Below, piece by piece: positions 12,177-26,900 of a stretch of DNA of 64,000 bases; within the stretch, counting starts at the first letter, position 1; each line of letters opens with the position of its first letter. The stretch comes from Euglena gracilis. Taxonomy: Eukaryota; Euglenida; Euglenophyceae; Euglenales. The DNA lies in the NCBI GenBank assembly GCA_039621445.1, contig CP154955.1, positions 19,014,691 to 19,078,690 on the forward strand, written 5' to 3'. The position numbers were made by a program, and so were the translations under genes. Below the pieces are notes generated by a model. It was not told the origin of the DNA and ran no database searches. It saw only the letters and a list, made by a program, of their open reading frames with translations.

Positions 12177-15100
12177 GTGAGTGTATGGCGACTTGATGTA
12201 GGCGGGAATCCGTCTGGAGTGAACAAGAAATAATGGTGGTGTCTTGGTGGTGTTGCCCTACCCCTCCCTGTTCGAGACCGGCGCGTTGGCCAAACGCCGT
12301 TGCCTGCTGGGGTACAATAACACCATAGCCAATGGTAATTGGAGAACTCCCTGACGACGTGGGTAGGTGCCACCCGATGATATCCTGCCTTCGCCAACGC
12401 TCTTGGATAAAAAATGATTCATGTCCAAAAACGTCCCAAAATAAAAAAAAGCAAAATTAACTGAACTTATGGAACTCTGCACTCGCAGCATCCGGTATGA
12501 GCCAAAACCCACAAAATATTTCCACCACCGACAATTTTGTTTCAGGCGGTTGACCGCCTGACCATTTCCACATTAATTTAAAAACACCATTGAGGAGTTG
12601 GCGTGGGGTTGGGTGGGGATCGAGAGACAACGTAGGCGGTTATCCGCTTAAAAAAAATACAGAGTACCCGCTCAGGAGGCCGAAAGCTGACTTGATCATG
12701 CTTGAGAGCTGAGGCTATGCCTCCTTTTATGAGTTTGGATGGAAATGAGGTTTGCACAGACACAACTAATGAGAGATGGAGGGGGGCATACCAGTTGTGA
12801 GGTCAGAGAGGCCAGGCGGGAAACCGGCCTGGAAGCGTAAGGGTGGGCTGAAAAAACAAAAGGGTTTGTGGACGATGGGGGGGAATGGAAGTTGTGAACC
12901 TCGCTAGAACGACATGTTGTGGTTTGCTTGCGAAATGTTGAAACCCTCTTCCTACACTACTTGTGACACCAGTCACAGGCATGAATCTTTGCGGACGACA
13001 CGGACGACAAATTTTGTTGCCAAGCTTGCCAAGTTTGCAACTAAATGGTGTGTGGCGTGTTGTGCCAGGTTTGAGGGGTGGAGGTTTACGGAAGCCAGGG
13101 AGAGGAGATTGCAAAGCAAGGTTTGACCAAACGAGGAGAGACAGGCAGCCTTTAAGCTTGGGCACTCAGAGCAGGGGTGGTTTCCAAACCGACCGGACCC
13201 ACTTGTGCTGTGAGAGAACGACCGCTTCTGTTTTACCCCCCTTCCACACGCCTTCTAACGGTGGAGACCACCGCTGCCTCCTCCGGAGGCAGATTGCCGA
13301 CCCCAAGGAAGAATAGCAAGATAAAGAGAGGTGTTTTGGGCATAATATCTTAATTTCAACAAAAAACCGCAGCTTTTCAACATAAAAATACCCTTTCAAA
13401 AAACAATTAAAAAGGCCTTGAATGTTTCAGTACTTGGATAACTCCTTTCGAAAACCCCCAAAATTTTTCGATTGCTGCCACGAGCTGCTGAAACAGGCGT
13501 TTCTCCATCCGTATCTTGAGTCACTTCTTCGTCAGCCATTCCCGAACCTTGATTTTGGACCACCAACACCGTTGGATTCAAATGGAGGGCTCTAGAAGGA
13601 GGTACTTTTGTTCCTCCTGAGAAATAAACCTCAAGCTTTTGGCTGTTTTTCGGGACATTAAAAAAATATCACCTGTACCGCACCACACCCGGCCTGCAAT
13701 TGACACAGGCGTTCCACTGCTGCCCCTGCAGACGACCTCTTCACCACTGACCAGGGGGAACATGCCCTCCTCCTCATTGGAGAGGAGGGTGTCCCCCTCC
13801 TGCTCAAATGCAAGGCTGGTTTCTGCATGCTCGGGTGCTTGCTGCCCCAGTGCAGCAGCCACATTCCCTTTCAACCTGTCCCGCCCAACTTTCAAAAAAT
13901 ATGTCGCCGCGCCTCACTGACACACCGGGTATGTTGGGACACCGAAACACCACAAACACAACCCATCAGGACAACAACAAACTCCGCGCAGGTTTTCGCC
14001 CAAACCACATCTGGGCGGAAACCCGCGCAAAATAAAAGCGGAGAGGGGGGAATAACCGCCCACTGATACCATTCACTAACGTCTCAAAATCCCCCTCCCT
14101 CTCCCCCACACTTGTTCGAAAACAGCTTCACGCGATGAGCGACTTCTGGAGGTTTCAGCGTGTTCCCACTTCCTGCTCCCACGTGTCATCTACAAACAGA
14201 AACTTTTCTCATTTTTCCAAACACTTCTGCGCGGGTTTCCGCCTGAAAGATCCCCAACACACCCATGCCATTCATTTGCCGTGTGTAACACCCCCACCCC
14301 GACACAGCACCGTCCACCATACAGAATAAAAATCCAACACACCCACCCATTCTTGGCAGCTGTGCATGAAGGTTTCTAAGATTTCATCCATTCATGTGCG
14401 CGGAGATCCGCCTGCAAACGGTCTTACAAAAACTTCCAAAAAAGTTGTGTTCTGTTTCCGCGCCGTCTCAAACAAAATTTTTTGAGTATCTTTCAGTGGG
14501 GGTTGACAGGTGGGGGAAAATGTTCAGTTTTGCGTGGCCCGGTGTGTCCTCAGCATGGAACTTGTGCACCGAGAAATTAAAGACACCACACACTCAAACC
14601 GTAAACTACTTCGGTTCACCTTGGCGCCAAACTTCTCAAAATAATTGAACCTGTGACGACTAGAATGGTGCTTCAGTGTTTCCCAACCCCTCTGTTCTGG
14701 ATAGCAGCACAAACAACCCCGCCTCCCTCCCTCCCGTGCTTTCCTGGTCCAACTGTCATCCTGCGTTGCTAAATGATACATCGTGGTGCACAGCCCAGGA
14801 GGAGGGAAATGCTGGGGAGCTTGTAAACCAATCAGGACACCCAGGGCAAGCACACAACCTCGCTGCGGAATCATCACTTCTTTAGGCGGTAAACCACCTA
14901 ACCTCATTTTTAATGTTATTCCCAATCCAGTCCCCTCCGTAAGGTCAATATCCCTTCTTCACAAAAACAAAATTTAGGCGGTTAATCGCCCAAAACGTCC
15001 CTTTCAGAAATTAAAGCACCTTTTGGACAGTGTTGTCTGTTCTCCTCCCCAATCACTGGACCTCGGAGCTCACGAGAGGTTCAAAAATGGGCGGGTTGCT

Positions 15101-18100
15101 TAGGCGGGTGCCTCACCTTCACCAGCCACACCGTGTCACCCCTCTTCCAGAGGGGGGTTCCGACAGCATCGCCAAACAGTGGTGGCACCAGAGCCAGGTG
15201 TTCTCCCACTGTTTTCTGTTTCAAAATTTCAAGGCGTTCCAGGGGGGTGTTTTCCAAAACCCCCCTTAATAGAACCATAAATTTTCAAAATCGACATTTT
15301 GTCAAAATGCCCAAAATGGACCCAAAAGGACCCAAATTTTTGTGCTGCTGACACTCTCTCAAAAAAAAATTTTTTGAGCACAAAATGGTGGGTGTCGTAA
15401 ACGGAAACCCGCGCAACCCAAACCCGTAAAAACTGCAATTAGCGCTGCCTAAGACAGCAGCCCCGTTTTACCACAGCTCCGTGCACAGTGTACGGTGCCA
15501 CGGCACAATTGCACACCCGCGCCACGTCCGCGCTGCTTTCGGTGGCGTGGCCACTTGGCTGGGCCGCGCCGGCCCGGCGAAGGCTGGCGGCCTCCGCCCG
15601 CAGCACCCGCTCCACGTCCGTGGCCGCCTCGGTGGGGCCGCCGGCGGGGTACGCCTGCAGGAGGTACCGCCGGCTGAGGCGGGAAGAGGGGCGCCTCCGC
15701 CACCGGGTGCCTGGTGTGCACAGGCTCACCTTATTAAGCATGTCAGTATTGCTAAAACGTTTGAACGATTAATGTTGTGTTATATTAACGTTATATTATA
15801 TATTAATATTATTATTAATATTATTATATATTAATGTAATTAATGTTATATTATGCATTACAAAACCTGATGCCCGATCCTTTAATTTATGCTTCTTTTC
15901 ACACCTGAATCATAATAATGCAATTTTTATTTTGACCTCTTGGCATATGTGTGTGAACAACGTACCATCACTGCCCTTCCGAGGCTGCCCGTGGACCCAC
16001 CTTTAATAAATGCCGGGGCAGCCCTCAGCGCAGCAGCAGCTCCCGGCTGCCCAGGCACAGGAGCTGGGCCAGCTGCTGCCTCGTGCGGTCGCTGGCCACC
16101 ATCAGCAGCACCCGGCCGCCCCCCGCCCCCACCCCCGCCCCCGCCCCCGCCGCCCGCTCTGCCTCCACCTCCTGCAGGATGTCCGCCAACGCTTCCCACT
16201 TCGGATCGGGCTGCGGAGCAGCGCAACGGAGGGCTGCGGCGCGACCGCTGCAGGGAGGGGGGGTGCCATCTTGGGGAGGACGGATTTGACTGAGATGGAG
16301 GGGGGTTGCAGCGAAAAACCGCTGGAAAATCCTCATAGAGATCTGTTCAAACAAGTTTGTGAGATCTTCTTTTTTCTGGTGAACCTGGTCAGCCCGCAAA
16401 CCTCCATCATTTTCGGCAAACCTCAAAAATTACAAATGCTTTGTGTTGTAATCGACACACCCATACCCAAACCAGGGGTTTTCTGAAGGGGGGGGGGGCG
16501 CAGGCCGGCTGGAAAAAAGGTGCTGTCTGGACCCTGGGGGGTGGGGTCCCGGGGGGGGGGGGGCGGCTGGCTGGCAGCTGGACCGTCGGGTTCCCCCCCC
16601 CCCAAAAAGCCCTGAAAACCCCAAATCCAGCCTGTGTTGGCATTTTTCAGCCAAAATTTTGCGGTGAAAAACCAAAAACTATCCCAAAATGTCATTCTTG
16701 GCCATTTTTTGACACCCTTTTCCCCCAAAAATTTCGGCCGTCAGCGTCGAAAAGTCTTTGGTCCAGCCCGGCTTCACAAGGCTGGCTTCAACTTTATTTC
16801 AGTGGACCCCCGGAGGGGGTCTGTAGCTTGCCTGGGAGGTGCTGGCTGGCTGGACCCCACCCTCAAGGGTGGGCCCTCCGGCTTAAGAAAACCCCTGACC
16901 CAGACCCTGTGGGGCAGGATGGGGGATGTACTCATCCCAAGGAGGCCAGAGGTTCTGACAAATTGGGGGCCATGGGGCTTATGCGGTCACAGGATGCCTT
17001 CCCCTCAAAGTGGCTCCTCGTGGAAGCGCAGGAACAACGCGGGGGAGGGGAAGATATGCAAAAGTTGTGGGGAATTTTTTTGTGGTGTCCCGTCGTTCTT
17101 TGTCTGACGTTCTGTCCAGAAATGTCATCAACCAAAGCTAGACTGAAGCTGAACTCTCCAAAGGAAATGGCCGGGTCAGGGGTTTTTTAAGACCGGGGGG
17201 GGGGAGGGGGGGTCCCCCCACCCACCCCCCCGGGGGGGGGGGAGTCCCCGGGGACCCACAAAAAAATGGCCGAAAAATCGCGAAAAATGCTAAAAATAGC
17301 ACTTTTTCATAAATAAGTATATCCCACCCCCTCTGGGGGGAGGGGATATATAGATATATATATATAGATAAATATATATAATACTATATAGATATATATA
17401 AGGGAGATAGATCTCCCGTGGGGAGGGGCTCGGCCGGACCCACCCACCCTACCCCCACCCGGGGGTCCACGACTAAAAAAACCCCTAGCCCGGGTTGGGC
17501 AACCAGCACACGCAAAAATCAAAGAAATGGGACCAACAACAGCGGACAATGGGGCAAAGGGGCACCTCCAAAGTCAACTGCAGCCGTTCATGGAACGTCT
17601 CCCCCCCATCGCCGGCCGGGCCTTTCTCGGGCTTTCGCTTGCGGTTCACGCAGAAGACCCTGTCTTGGGCAGCCCCTTTGGGCCCACCCCTCCCGTGCGG
17701 GTTTCCCGATTCGCTCTTCACCCCCGTTCCCTTTGAACCTCCATCCTATCTGACAACGGAATCTCCATTCAATTTGGAGGTTGACCAACCACTTCGCCGT
17801 TGAAAATGCATTGCTGGAATGATTTTTTTTGCGAAAGACGTACTCATTTGCCAAGTTTCCTTAAACCCAAAACCCATCTCCCAGGGAGCCTTCTCCTGCG
17901 CGAAAACATATACCTAAGATCGGTGGTTACTCAAACAAAACCAAAAATAAATCAACGTGAAAACAGGTGGGAAACAAAATTGGGCGTGTATAAAAAATGA
18001 ATTGTGATTCCAGAACATCCAGGGGGGGGATTGATATCGGAGGCCTTCATAAAAATTGTGGAAAATGGCAGAATAATTGCGGAAATTGTGGGGGAAAATG

Positions 18101-20948
18101 CGGAAAAATTGCAGGAAAATTTCAGAAATTGCGGTTTTGGGAATTAGTTCACTTCTACTGGAGGGGACTCAAAATTTTTTCACAAATTTGGTCATTTTGC
18201 AACATGGGTGTAAGTTTTGAGCCGTTATTCACATAGGTTAAAAAAATGATTTTTGCAATTTGGGAACATATGCTGACTCTGAGGGTATGTAATTTTTGAA
18301 TGGAAAATCCAAAAATGCAAAACTTTTACAAAAAACTTTGGTCTCGGGTAAAATCTGGTCAGGATGTGGAATTTTTCTAAGTCAAAAAAATACTTCCCAG
18401 GAGATTTCAGGGAAAACCCTGAAAAAAGCCAAAAATTTGCAAATTTTGTCAGGTGTGTAACAAAATAGCAAAAAAAAAAAAGCACCTGGGTGCCCTTTGT
18501 AACGTTTGAGAAATGGCCGGAACTCATTTTACTTTGTATTTTAGGTTCATGCGAAAAAATTGCGGAAAGGGAAAAAATGCGGAATAATTGCGGATTGATT
18601 ATGGAAATTGCGGGAAAACTGCGGATAATTGCAGAAATTGAGGAAAATTGCGGGAAAATTGTGATTATCAATTACCCTCCTGCGACGTCGGAGGGGTTGG
18701 TGCAAATTTGTTGGAAGACCCCTGAGTTTGTTTCAAAGAAAATTCAAAACCTGTTATACTGTGAAGCTTTTCCACACTTCTAATAAAGAAAACTAACTCA
18801 CGAAAAAATGATTTCATTTCATTCAAAAATACACCAATTTTTGTTCCAACGACTTTTGATGCTTTGGATGACAATGCACAGCGGTTGCTGCACCGCCCCC
18901 CCCCCCCAGCAAGGGTCCTGCACGAAGGGCCTGACCGCGAGCTGCGGACAACAGCCGAGAACCAGCTGCAGTCAACGTCCACTCCGCAGGCACCTTATCG
19001 AGCCCAGGGATCCCAATGGATGTGCGAGACGAGGTGACCTGTGGGAGAGAGCCCATACACAGCCTGCTGCTCCAAACCACTTTTCCACAGAGGGGGATCG
19101 TTGACCAAAGACCCGTGAATGACGTCCAGCACTTCGGCCAATTTCATCAGAATCAAAATCAATCCTGGCCAAGAAAGAATAATGTTTGCTCTGCATCACT
19201 CTGGTGATTTATTTTGGGCAAATTTTCGAGCTTTTCTTCAATTCCTCGTGGTAGTTCAATTCCTTTGGCAGTGGATTGCGGTGGCACGAATCGGGATATG
19301 CTGCAAGTCAACTGTTGTGAAAAAAAAAACTGTCATATTGAAACAATTTGGATGAAGAATAATGCATATGAAATACAACAAAATGATGTTTTAATTGAAA
19401 AACACCCGATTTTTTCTCAGTATTTTCAACCAGGCTTCTTTTTCACAACCTCTGGGGAGTTCAATGGGGAGTATTCCTGCCCACAGCAGGAATACTCCCC
19501 TGGGGGTTGGTTTTGGTGCTGGGGACAACAGAATAATTATTCCATAAATGGCTATTGCCTTCGCTCCGGGGGTGTGCAGGAGCCCATCTCAAAACCTGGT
19601 CCTCCCCCTGCCTGCCCATAGCACCCAGCCCCCAGCCCCCTTGGGGTGTGAAGAAATCATCAAAATAAAAGGGAAAACCGACAAAATGTTCATACCGATT
19701 TTTGAAGGGAAACCCCCGAGAATTAAATACAAAAAGCCCGTTCTAGCTCACCTCGTCGACTCCCAGTTTCTTCGACACTTCCCGCACTTGTGTGGGATGC
19801 GTGGCCTTTTGGTTTTGATGTTGGTGGCATTGGGTATTCTGGGGCACAGTTTGCCTCTTTTTCTCATGTGCCTGTTGTTGTGAAATTTCAACATATGTCA
19901 TAGCTTCACATAATTTCTGCAAACCACATCGACAAATGCAAAAACACACCAGGTTGTCGAGGTAATGATAGAATGTGACACAATCCACCGCATACAGAAG
20001 TAGCAGTAAATCTCGCAGGGACTTCAAATCCTCGATCAACCTCTTGGTCGGTGCCGGCAGGGTATGGGAGGCAGGTCCTAATTCGGTCCGCAGCGTACGG
20101 AACAGGTCTGGTGCGCCACCGTGTCACAGGATCCAAAGTCAACAGGGAGGGGACTGGAATTGGGGTGCACAGAGCTCCAACAAGCGGGGGGGGGGGGGGG
20201 GGGGCAGGGTTGCCCCGCTTCCGCTTTGAAAAACGGGGGGGAGGTTGCCCCCGGACAAAGAATTGGGGGCCCAATTAAGCTGGGGGGGGATGGCATCGGG
20301 TATGAGTCCGGTTGCTTGGCAGGAGGGCGGCTGCTGCCAGTAAGGGCGTTGTCCAGCGTCAGCTGAGAGGCGGGGATGAGGGCGGAGGCCTTGCCAGTGA
20401 GCTCCCCCAAGACCTGTGAGCAGCGACAACCGCATCGCCAGAGCCCACTGCACAACCCCCCAAACTGGAATGAAAGTGGACAAGGGAGGATTTTTCCTGC
20501 GTGTTGGTGGCCCAAGAATATGACGAGGAAAAGGGCATTTAGGGACTCTGTTGGGGGTGTGCACAGTTCCGGGTGACGGGAAACTGTTCAACCTTATTTC
20601 CATGGTACAAAATGTGGAACTTCAACCCTTGAGTGATCTCTCAGGTCCAATCCTCATCAACCGACATTTTTTTTTTGAAAACCAATCCACGCACGACCCC
20701 CTGGGGGGGGGGGGTCGGCCCACCCCACCCTCCCCCCCCCCCACCCACCCACCCCCCCAAAGCCCACCAAGATCAGCCAAAAATCATTCAAAATCTTTCC
20801 TGGCCAAGCCTTTGACCGACCCACTCTAAGCCCCCCTTTGGGGAGGCTCACATGAAATGTTAAATGAATTTTTTTTAAAAAAAGATGGGGACATCTGACG
20901 TCTGGGACATGCACACGTGTCGGCAATTGCATTGAGGTATACATATTA

Positions 20949-20983
<35 letters not shown>

Positions 20984-23900
20984 CAGAAACATGCATCACA
21001 TATGGCATAGAGAAGAGCCCCCGCACTTAAATGTGGGGTACTGTGGGGGGCATGTGTGGGAGGTGTGGGGGGTGTGGGGGGTGTGGGTGGTAGTGTGGGG
21101 TGGGGGCAGTGGGGGGGTGTGGGGCGTGTGGGGGGGGGGGCGTGTGGGGGGTGTCCGGAAAGATTAGGTGTTGGATGCCGCAAATTGCACAGATAAAGGA
21201 TGATGTTATTTTTGTTTTGGGGGTCTGGGGCCTCCCCCGGAATGAGGCCGCAGGCCAAGTGAATCAAAAAATGATGCCGAAAAAGTTCATGTGTGGGTTA
21301 CTGTGGAGGTGTGGGGTGTGTGCAGGGGTGTGGGGGATGTGTGTGGGGGGTGTTGGGGGGTAAGGGTGTGTGGGGCAATGTGGGATACTGTGGGGTACTG
21401 TGGGGCTCCACTTTATGCCATCAAAACAAGGGCGAAATTGCCTCAGATTTTCTTTTGACTTGTGGTTTCCTTCAAAATTTTTGAGGTCTCAAATCGCGGT
21501 CACGGGGGGGTCACGGGGGGTCATGGGGACGACACCTCCATAATATCCCCTTGCGGTATGGGTAATAATGTGGTAATGTCACAGACCAATAGAGACACAC
21601 CCAACTCAAACGCAACACAAGAAACACATAGACAGACACATCTGAGCATACAATTTTCTGACGGACCCGCGCGTACACTTCCACTCTCCCAAAACCAGTC
21701 AATCAATTTTTTTTGGAAAACGAACCAATCACTAACCCCCCGCTCCGGGGTTGGCCACCAAATCCAAGGGCAAAATGACACAAATCTTTTGGTTTTGGGC
21801 CACTCCCCCCCCCGGGGGGGGCAGGGGATTTGGGCCAAAAACCCAATCACTCTAAAAAAGAACTAATCACCCACCCCCTGGGGGGAGGTTGGCCCATGAC
21901 CAAAATGATTGAATGCACCTGTGTCACAATGTCGGTGATGTTGTTCTGAACCTCAGCCATCCTGCTGGGCATCGCGGGGAAAACCTCCACCACGTCGGGC
22001 TTGATGGTGTCCACGGACTGGATGACCTCAAGCCGGAACCGTGGCCAAAAATGAACGTTTTGCACCTGTGGAGTGATTGGCAGCCACAGGAAAAACAAAA
22101 TGAAATTTCAAAACGCCAAAAGGGCTACAACTCTCTTTTTGCTCCAACCGAACTTTTTTTACGACCGGGGGGAGGGGTCCCCACCCACCCACCACCCACC
22201 CAGGGGGCACCAGGGGGAGGGGGGGGTCTGGGGACCACTTTGGGGGGGGGGTGAAAAAAATTCCGCCCTTCGCGCCGAAATTGGCCCTTTCCTCCCGTCT
22301 GGTGGGGGACCCACAAGGCCCTTGGGGGCAGCCCCCCCCCCCCCCCCGGGGGGGGGTCCGGAAACCCACCCACCCTATCCCCCCCCTCCCCCCTGGGGGT
22401 CCAAACTTAAAAAAAAAACACCTGGCCCAACCCCTTGGACCACATCATTTGGAACAATTATCTTTGGCTGACCACCTTTCTGGGTGGGCACTGGATGGGG
22501 GAAAGCTGCTGAGTTGCGGGGTTCTGGAGAGGGAGTGTATCATCCCGTGGCTGAACCGACCCCCGCACAATAAACATGGATGGCCGTGTGGCGGAGCACG
22601 CATTGCAGCACCTGTAGTGCTTTCAAAACCTTCGGCAATCGCAGCCCCTCTGCAAGGTATTCTGGGTGCTGATGGCATGCAGATTGCTTGGCCAAAATGT
22701 ACAACATAACGTTTCTCAGCCCCCATAGCCATTATTTCTCACTCTCAGCTTACATTGGCATTTGAAAAGGAACAACGTGGTATTGAAACCGGCCAACAAA
22801 TAAAACCCCAATGGGGCAACTGTCATGCACGTTGGGAAAAAACTCAGGGGTGGGCTGGGTGAGGTACAATCCCAGTAAAGCTTTGGACCCGACTTCAAAT
22901 TGTCAAAATAATAAATCAGGGGGTATTATTTGGGAGCAAATAGAAGCCCAACCTGGAGGTTTCAAATTGCCTCGCAATGGCCCCCTTAAAGAGGCGAATC
23001 CATTGATGATTTAAATATTTGGCCAACTTCAACCAATCTCATCCTTTTTTTGTGATTTTTGCAATGCGTCTGCTGGCTTTTTCTTCGCCTTCACACCTGT
23101 TGGAAGCGGGAATTTGGGCAGCCGAAATCTGTCCTCGAGGAGGGGGTTTTTATTATTTGGGGCGGGGGTTTGCTCCAGAAAATACCTTTATACTTTAAAA
23201 TAATAAAAATACATATAAATTACGTAAAAAATACCTTTGGTAATAGAAAATCTGAGCAGGAGCAAATTCCATTCCGATACACTGGGAAATCACAACGCTG
23301 GAGACTTCCAAAAAAATGCAACTGATACAAGGTAATAGTTTCTTCAAAATCAAAACGATGTTCCACGAAGGGAGTGCACAAGCAATTCATATCAAGAATG
23401 AAAAAGGGGGACTGCAATTGCATGGCTGTGAGAAGGCCTTGATGAAACCAGAACTGGATGTTTCACGGAACAGGCGTAAAATGAATGCCTCTGGGGAGTC
23501 TTCATCCACGCGGTGAGCTTGGGTCACAAAGAACCCCGAGATGAGGTGCCTCAGGCAATGTCCGCATCAAAAGACTGTCATCTGATGGAATGACGTCTCA
23601 GCGGATCCCAGCGTGTGGAAATAAATTTGGTTTTGTTCCTTCAAAAAAACAGCTTTGCAGATAACCATAATAAATTGTCTTGATCGGCTGTGGTACAGCA
23701 TAAGAGTGGTACAGCACCAAAAGTGGCATGAGAGTGGTGGAGCACCAAAAGTGGTGCGGAAGGAGGACATCCCCTCACGGGTCGGGACTCGGCGGTGGAG
23801 GAAGTCGACCACAAGGTTCCTGGGATTTACACAGAGGCAGCCACCTTGTAAATACAGGTCCGTCCTCTCCTGGATGCTGAAGTCTGACCGCATGAAACGG

Positions 23901-26900
23901 GGCAGAAAAGTGACCCCATCCTGGCACAGAGGAGAGGAGGGTCTCAAAACGAGTATCAATTATGACACTTTCTCATGCCCACCCACCATGCACACTTTCT
24001 TTTGCAATAAAATAATTTCTTTTGGCTAATGAGAGGCAAGGCAGACCTGCCGCAGCTGATTCAACAAATACTGCTCCTCACCTTCCGACACGTTCAGCAA
24101 GAAAACAAGCTGTCCCGTACGCCATTGTGATTGGACAGGAAACATTCTTGTCTGGAATTCATCTTCACTTTGACACTTGACAGTTTTTCATCATTATGAA
24201 AAAAAATTGTGTTTTCTTGTTTCCAACAGCCAAACCATGCCAACCTCCAGTGCATTTTCGTCAGGAAGGCAATAAGTTTTACTGTAAACCTCTCAGCTAA
24301 CAAATTCTTGATTGTTTACGATCTTTTTTTTCTGCCTCCTTTTTGCCATCTTCCCTTGTTTTATAATGTCTCCTCTGAAATGAGCTCCAACTTTCATTAC
24401 GAACTTTTCTCATTTTAGGAATTAATTTTGCCATAAAAACAATTTGTTCGACTCTAAACCTTCCAGCTGACATATTCTTTTTTCTGTTTCTCACTTTTTT
24501 GCTATTTCTTCTCTAGCTTCTTCTGAAGTCTTAACCTTGACGTCTTAAACTCTTGCACCAGGTTTGGCATCTCTCTCCTTCCTCGTGTTGTGCTGCTTGG
24601 CAATGCGTCTCACCATCATTGTGGTTTTTTCCGATTTGGAATCGGTTGCACATGATTCATTCATTCTTTTTAAAAAGTGGTCCACCGGACCCGGGACAAA
24701 GCCGGTGACCCTCCCATCAGGCTTTGTCACCCCACAGTCCATCGTAAGGGGTCACCGGCTTCGTCCTGTCGGCGGGGGGGTGGGGGTTCACTGACTTTAT
24801 ATAAAAATTGTGGGCATAACCCGTATTCAGGCCGTATAAGGGTCAAGGGCGCCCTTGACCCGTTATACGCTCTGAATACGGGTTATAGCCCACGATTTTT
24901 CTGTGACCATGAATAGAAAGGCCCGGCGCCTGCCCTGTTTTTCGTTGGTGTGCTTCACGCCATGTTTTTGGGCATTTTTTTTGTCATTTTTTTACCCAAA
25001 AATCCTATTCACAAAAATATGCCCTGTTTTTCGTGAATATCTATTCACAAAAAACAGGGCATATTTTCGTGAATTGAAAATATGCCCTGTTTTTTTGTGA
25101 ATAGAAACAGGTCTGTGGAAATGGTGTCCAAATGACCCAAATCATACGCACATAGTACCGCTGGTCCTGGAAAACGAGAAATGGGCGTGAGGCCAAGTTA
25201 TTGGGGGGCACTTTGGGGGGGGGACCGGGCGCCGAAGGCGCCCGGTCCCCCCCCAAAGGCCCCTCAATGCTTGGCCTGACGCCGATATCCGCTTTAGAGC
25301 CAAACAGATGACAGAGGGTTGGTATTTTATGCACATTGCTTGTGTTGTTCCTCAGTCTATTCTTGCAAAAATGGCGAAGAAAGCCGCAAACACCATGGAC
25401 CAAATGTTGCCACAACCCCCAAAAGTTGCTGAAATTTTGGCCACAATTAAGCAGGGATGGGACAAAAGACAGAACCCTGCTGTTGACCTCTTGCACGGTA
25501 ACCTTCTGGCGGAGGCTACCAAAAAGAAAGCATCCGGTTCGGAAGGGACAAAGCAATCGGCATTGGCACACCTCCTTGAATTTGAGGAGGTCTGCAATGC
25601 CCTTGGCGCTGTCTACAACGAATTGGATGCTTTCCTTTGTGCTTGGGCGGCTTGGGTGCTTGAAACCGTGTATTGGGGCTCTGGCTTCACGCCCGAACCG
25701 GCGTCCAGAACGCCGGTTCGGGCGGGAAGACGGCGTCCAGGGGACCCAAAATAAAAAGTGCCAAAAAGTGTCCAAAATGGTTTTTAGACATGTGGCAATC
25801 ATATCTGAGCAGTTTTCGAGGGGTATTTGGCCAGAAATTGGGGTATTTTGTGCAACAATTTCCATTTGGCCAAATTTGGCGATTTTGTGAAATAGAGTAC
25901 CATGCAGCACGGCTGAAATCTAAGGCCATCTGCTGAAAGCCCTTGAGAAGAGCTTTCAAACAAGGGGCAACATGGCAGGTGAACAGTGGATTTTAGAATT
26001 TGCGAAGAGGGCCAGAACATGCGATCGGCGATTTTCAGGGCGCTGAAAACAAGCGCTGTGTGCATTATTGCTGAACCCTTGAGAAGAGCTTTCGATTGAT
26101 GGGTAACATGGCATCACATCTGTGAAAACTTCAATCGGCCGATCGACATGGCCCTTCGCCCAAAGGAGGTCAAAAATGCTCAAAAAGGTTCAAAAAATGG
26201 GTATTTAGGGCGAAATTGGCCGTGATTCCTTGAACGCCAGTTCGGGAGTGAAGCCAGAGCCCCTAATCCACAGTTTCAACAACTGTTTTCAGAACGCCGG
26301 CTCGGGCGTGAAGCCGTGTTCCAGAACGCCGGTTCGGGCTGCCGCCCGAACCGGCGTTCTGAACACAGTTTTTGTATCAGATCCTCCTCTGTTGTTTGAT
26401 GGGCAAGCGGTCATCAAACAATGCGAGGACCAACGCCAGGCACACCGTGGACATGTGGTGTGGTTGTTCCCCCGCGTTCCCCGTGTCGTGATATGAATCG
26501 TGTGCAATGTGACGTGTGCTCCTTGTCTTACCATTGGCGTTGCATGAATTCGTGCCACGAGCCCAAACATGGGTCGTGGGTGTGTCATTTGTGCAAACCC
26601 CGTTAGTGTGTCTCCTTCTGATCATCCACAGCATTGTGTTGTCCGTTGTTGCACTGGTCGTGCACCGACTTCGTCACTTCCCCCTGTGTTGTTCCGTCAT
26701 CCGTTTGCTCTGATTCTGTTTCAAAGCATTCAGTTTTCTTGTATCAGATGTTCCATTTTCATGTTCATGTTTTTGGTTTTCATTTTAATTAAAATTCTTA
26801 TTCACGAAAATATGCCCTGTTTTTCGTGAATACCTATTCACAAAAAACAGGGCATATTTTTTTGAATTGAAAATATGCCCGGTTTTCTATGTTCACACCC

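Larger units (their letters stand above)
11786..15420. repeat. Array of about 14 palindromic GCGG/CCGC sites
   Basis: Short sites built as GCGG-NNNN-CCGC, usually with TA or T on the flanks, recur at about 11788, 11922, 11979, 12009, 12046, 12543, 12632, 13984, 14012, 14228, 14396, 14881, 14973 and 15401. Examples are TACGCGGATAACCGCCTA and TAGGCGGTTATCCGCTTA. The four central bases are mostly TTAT, ATTA, AAAC or TTTC. They occupy XPF introns and spare the exons. A related half-site sits near 14051. Confidence 0.7.

Noticed and set aside
22140-22420. Long C/G homopolymers as possible assembly errors
   Set aside because: Run lengths may well be inexact, but several runs pair as inverted ends of elements with target duplications, so the runs themselves are real.
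25041-25910. 289-codon minus-strand frame
   Set aside because: It runs opposite to a more protein-like plus frame and across hairpin and ACGCCGG repeats. Composition suggests a shadow.
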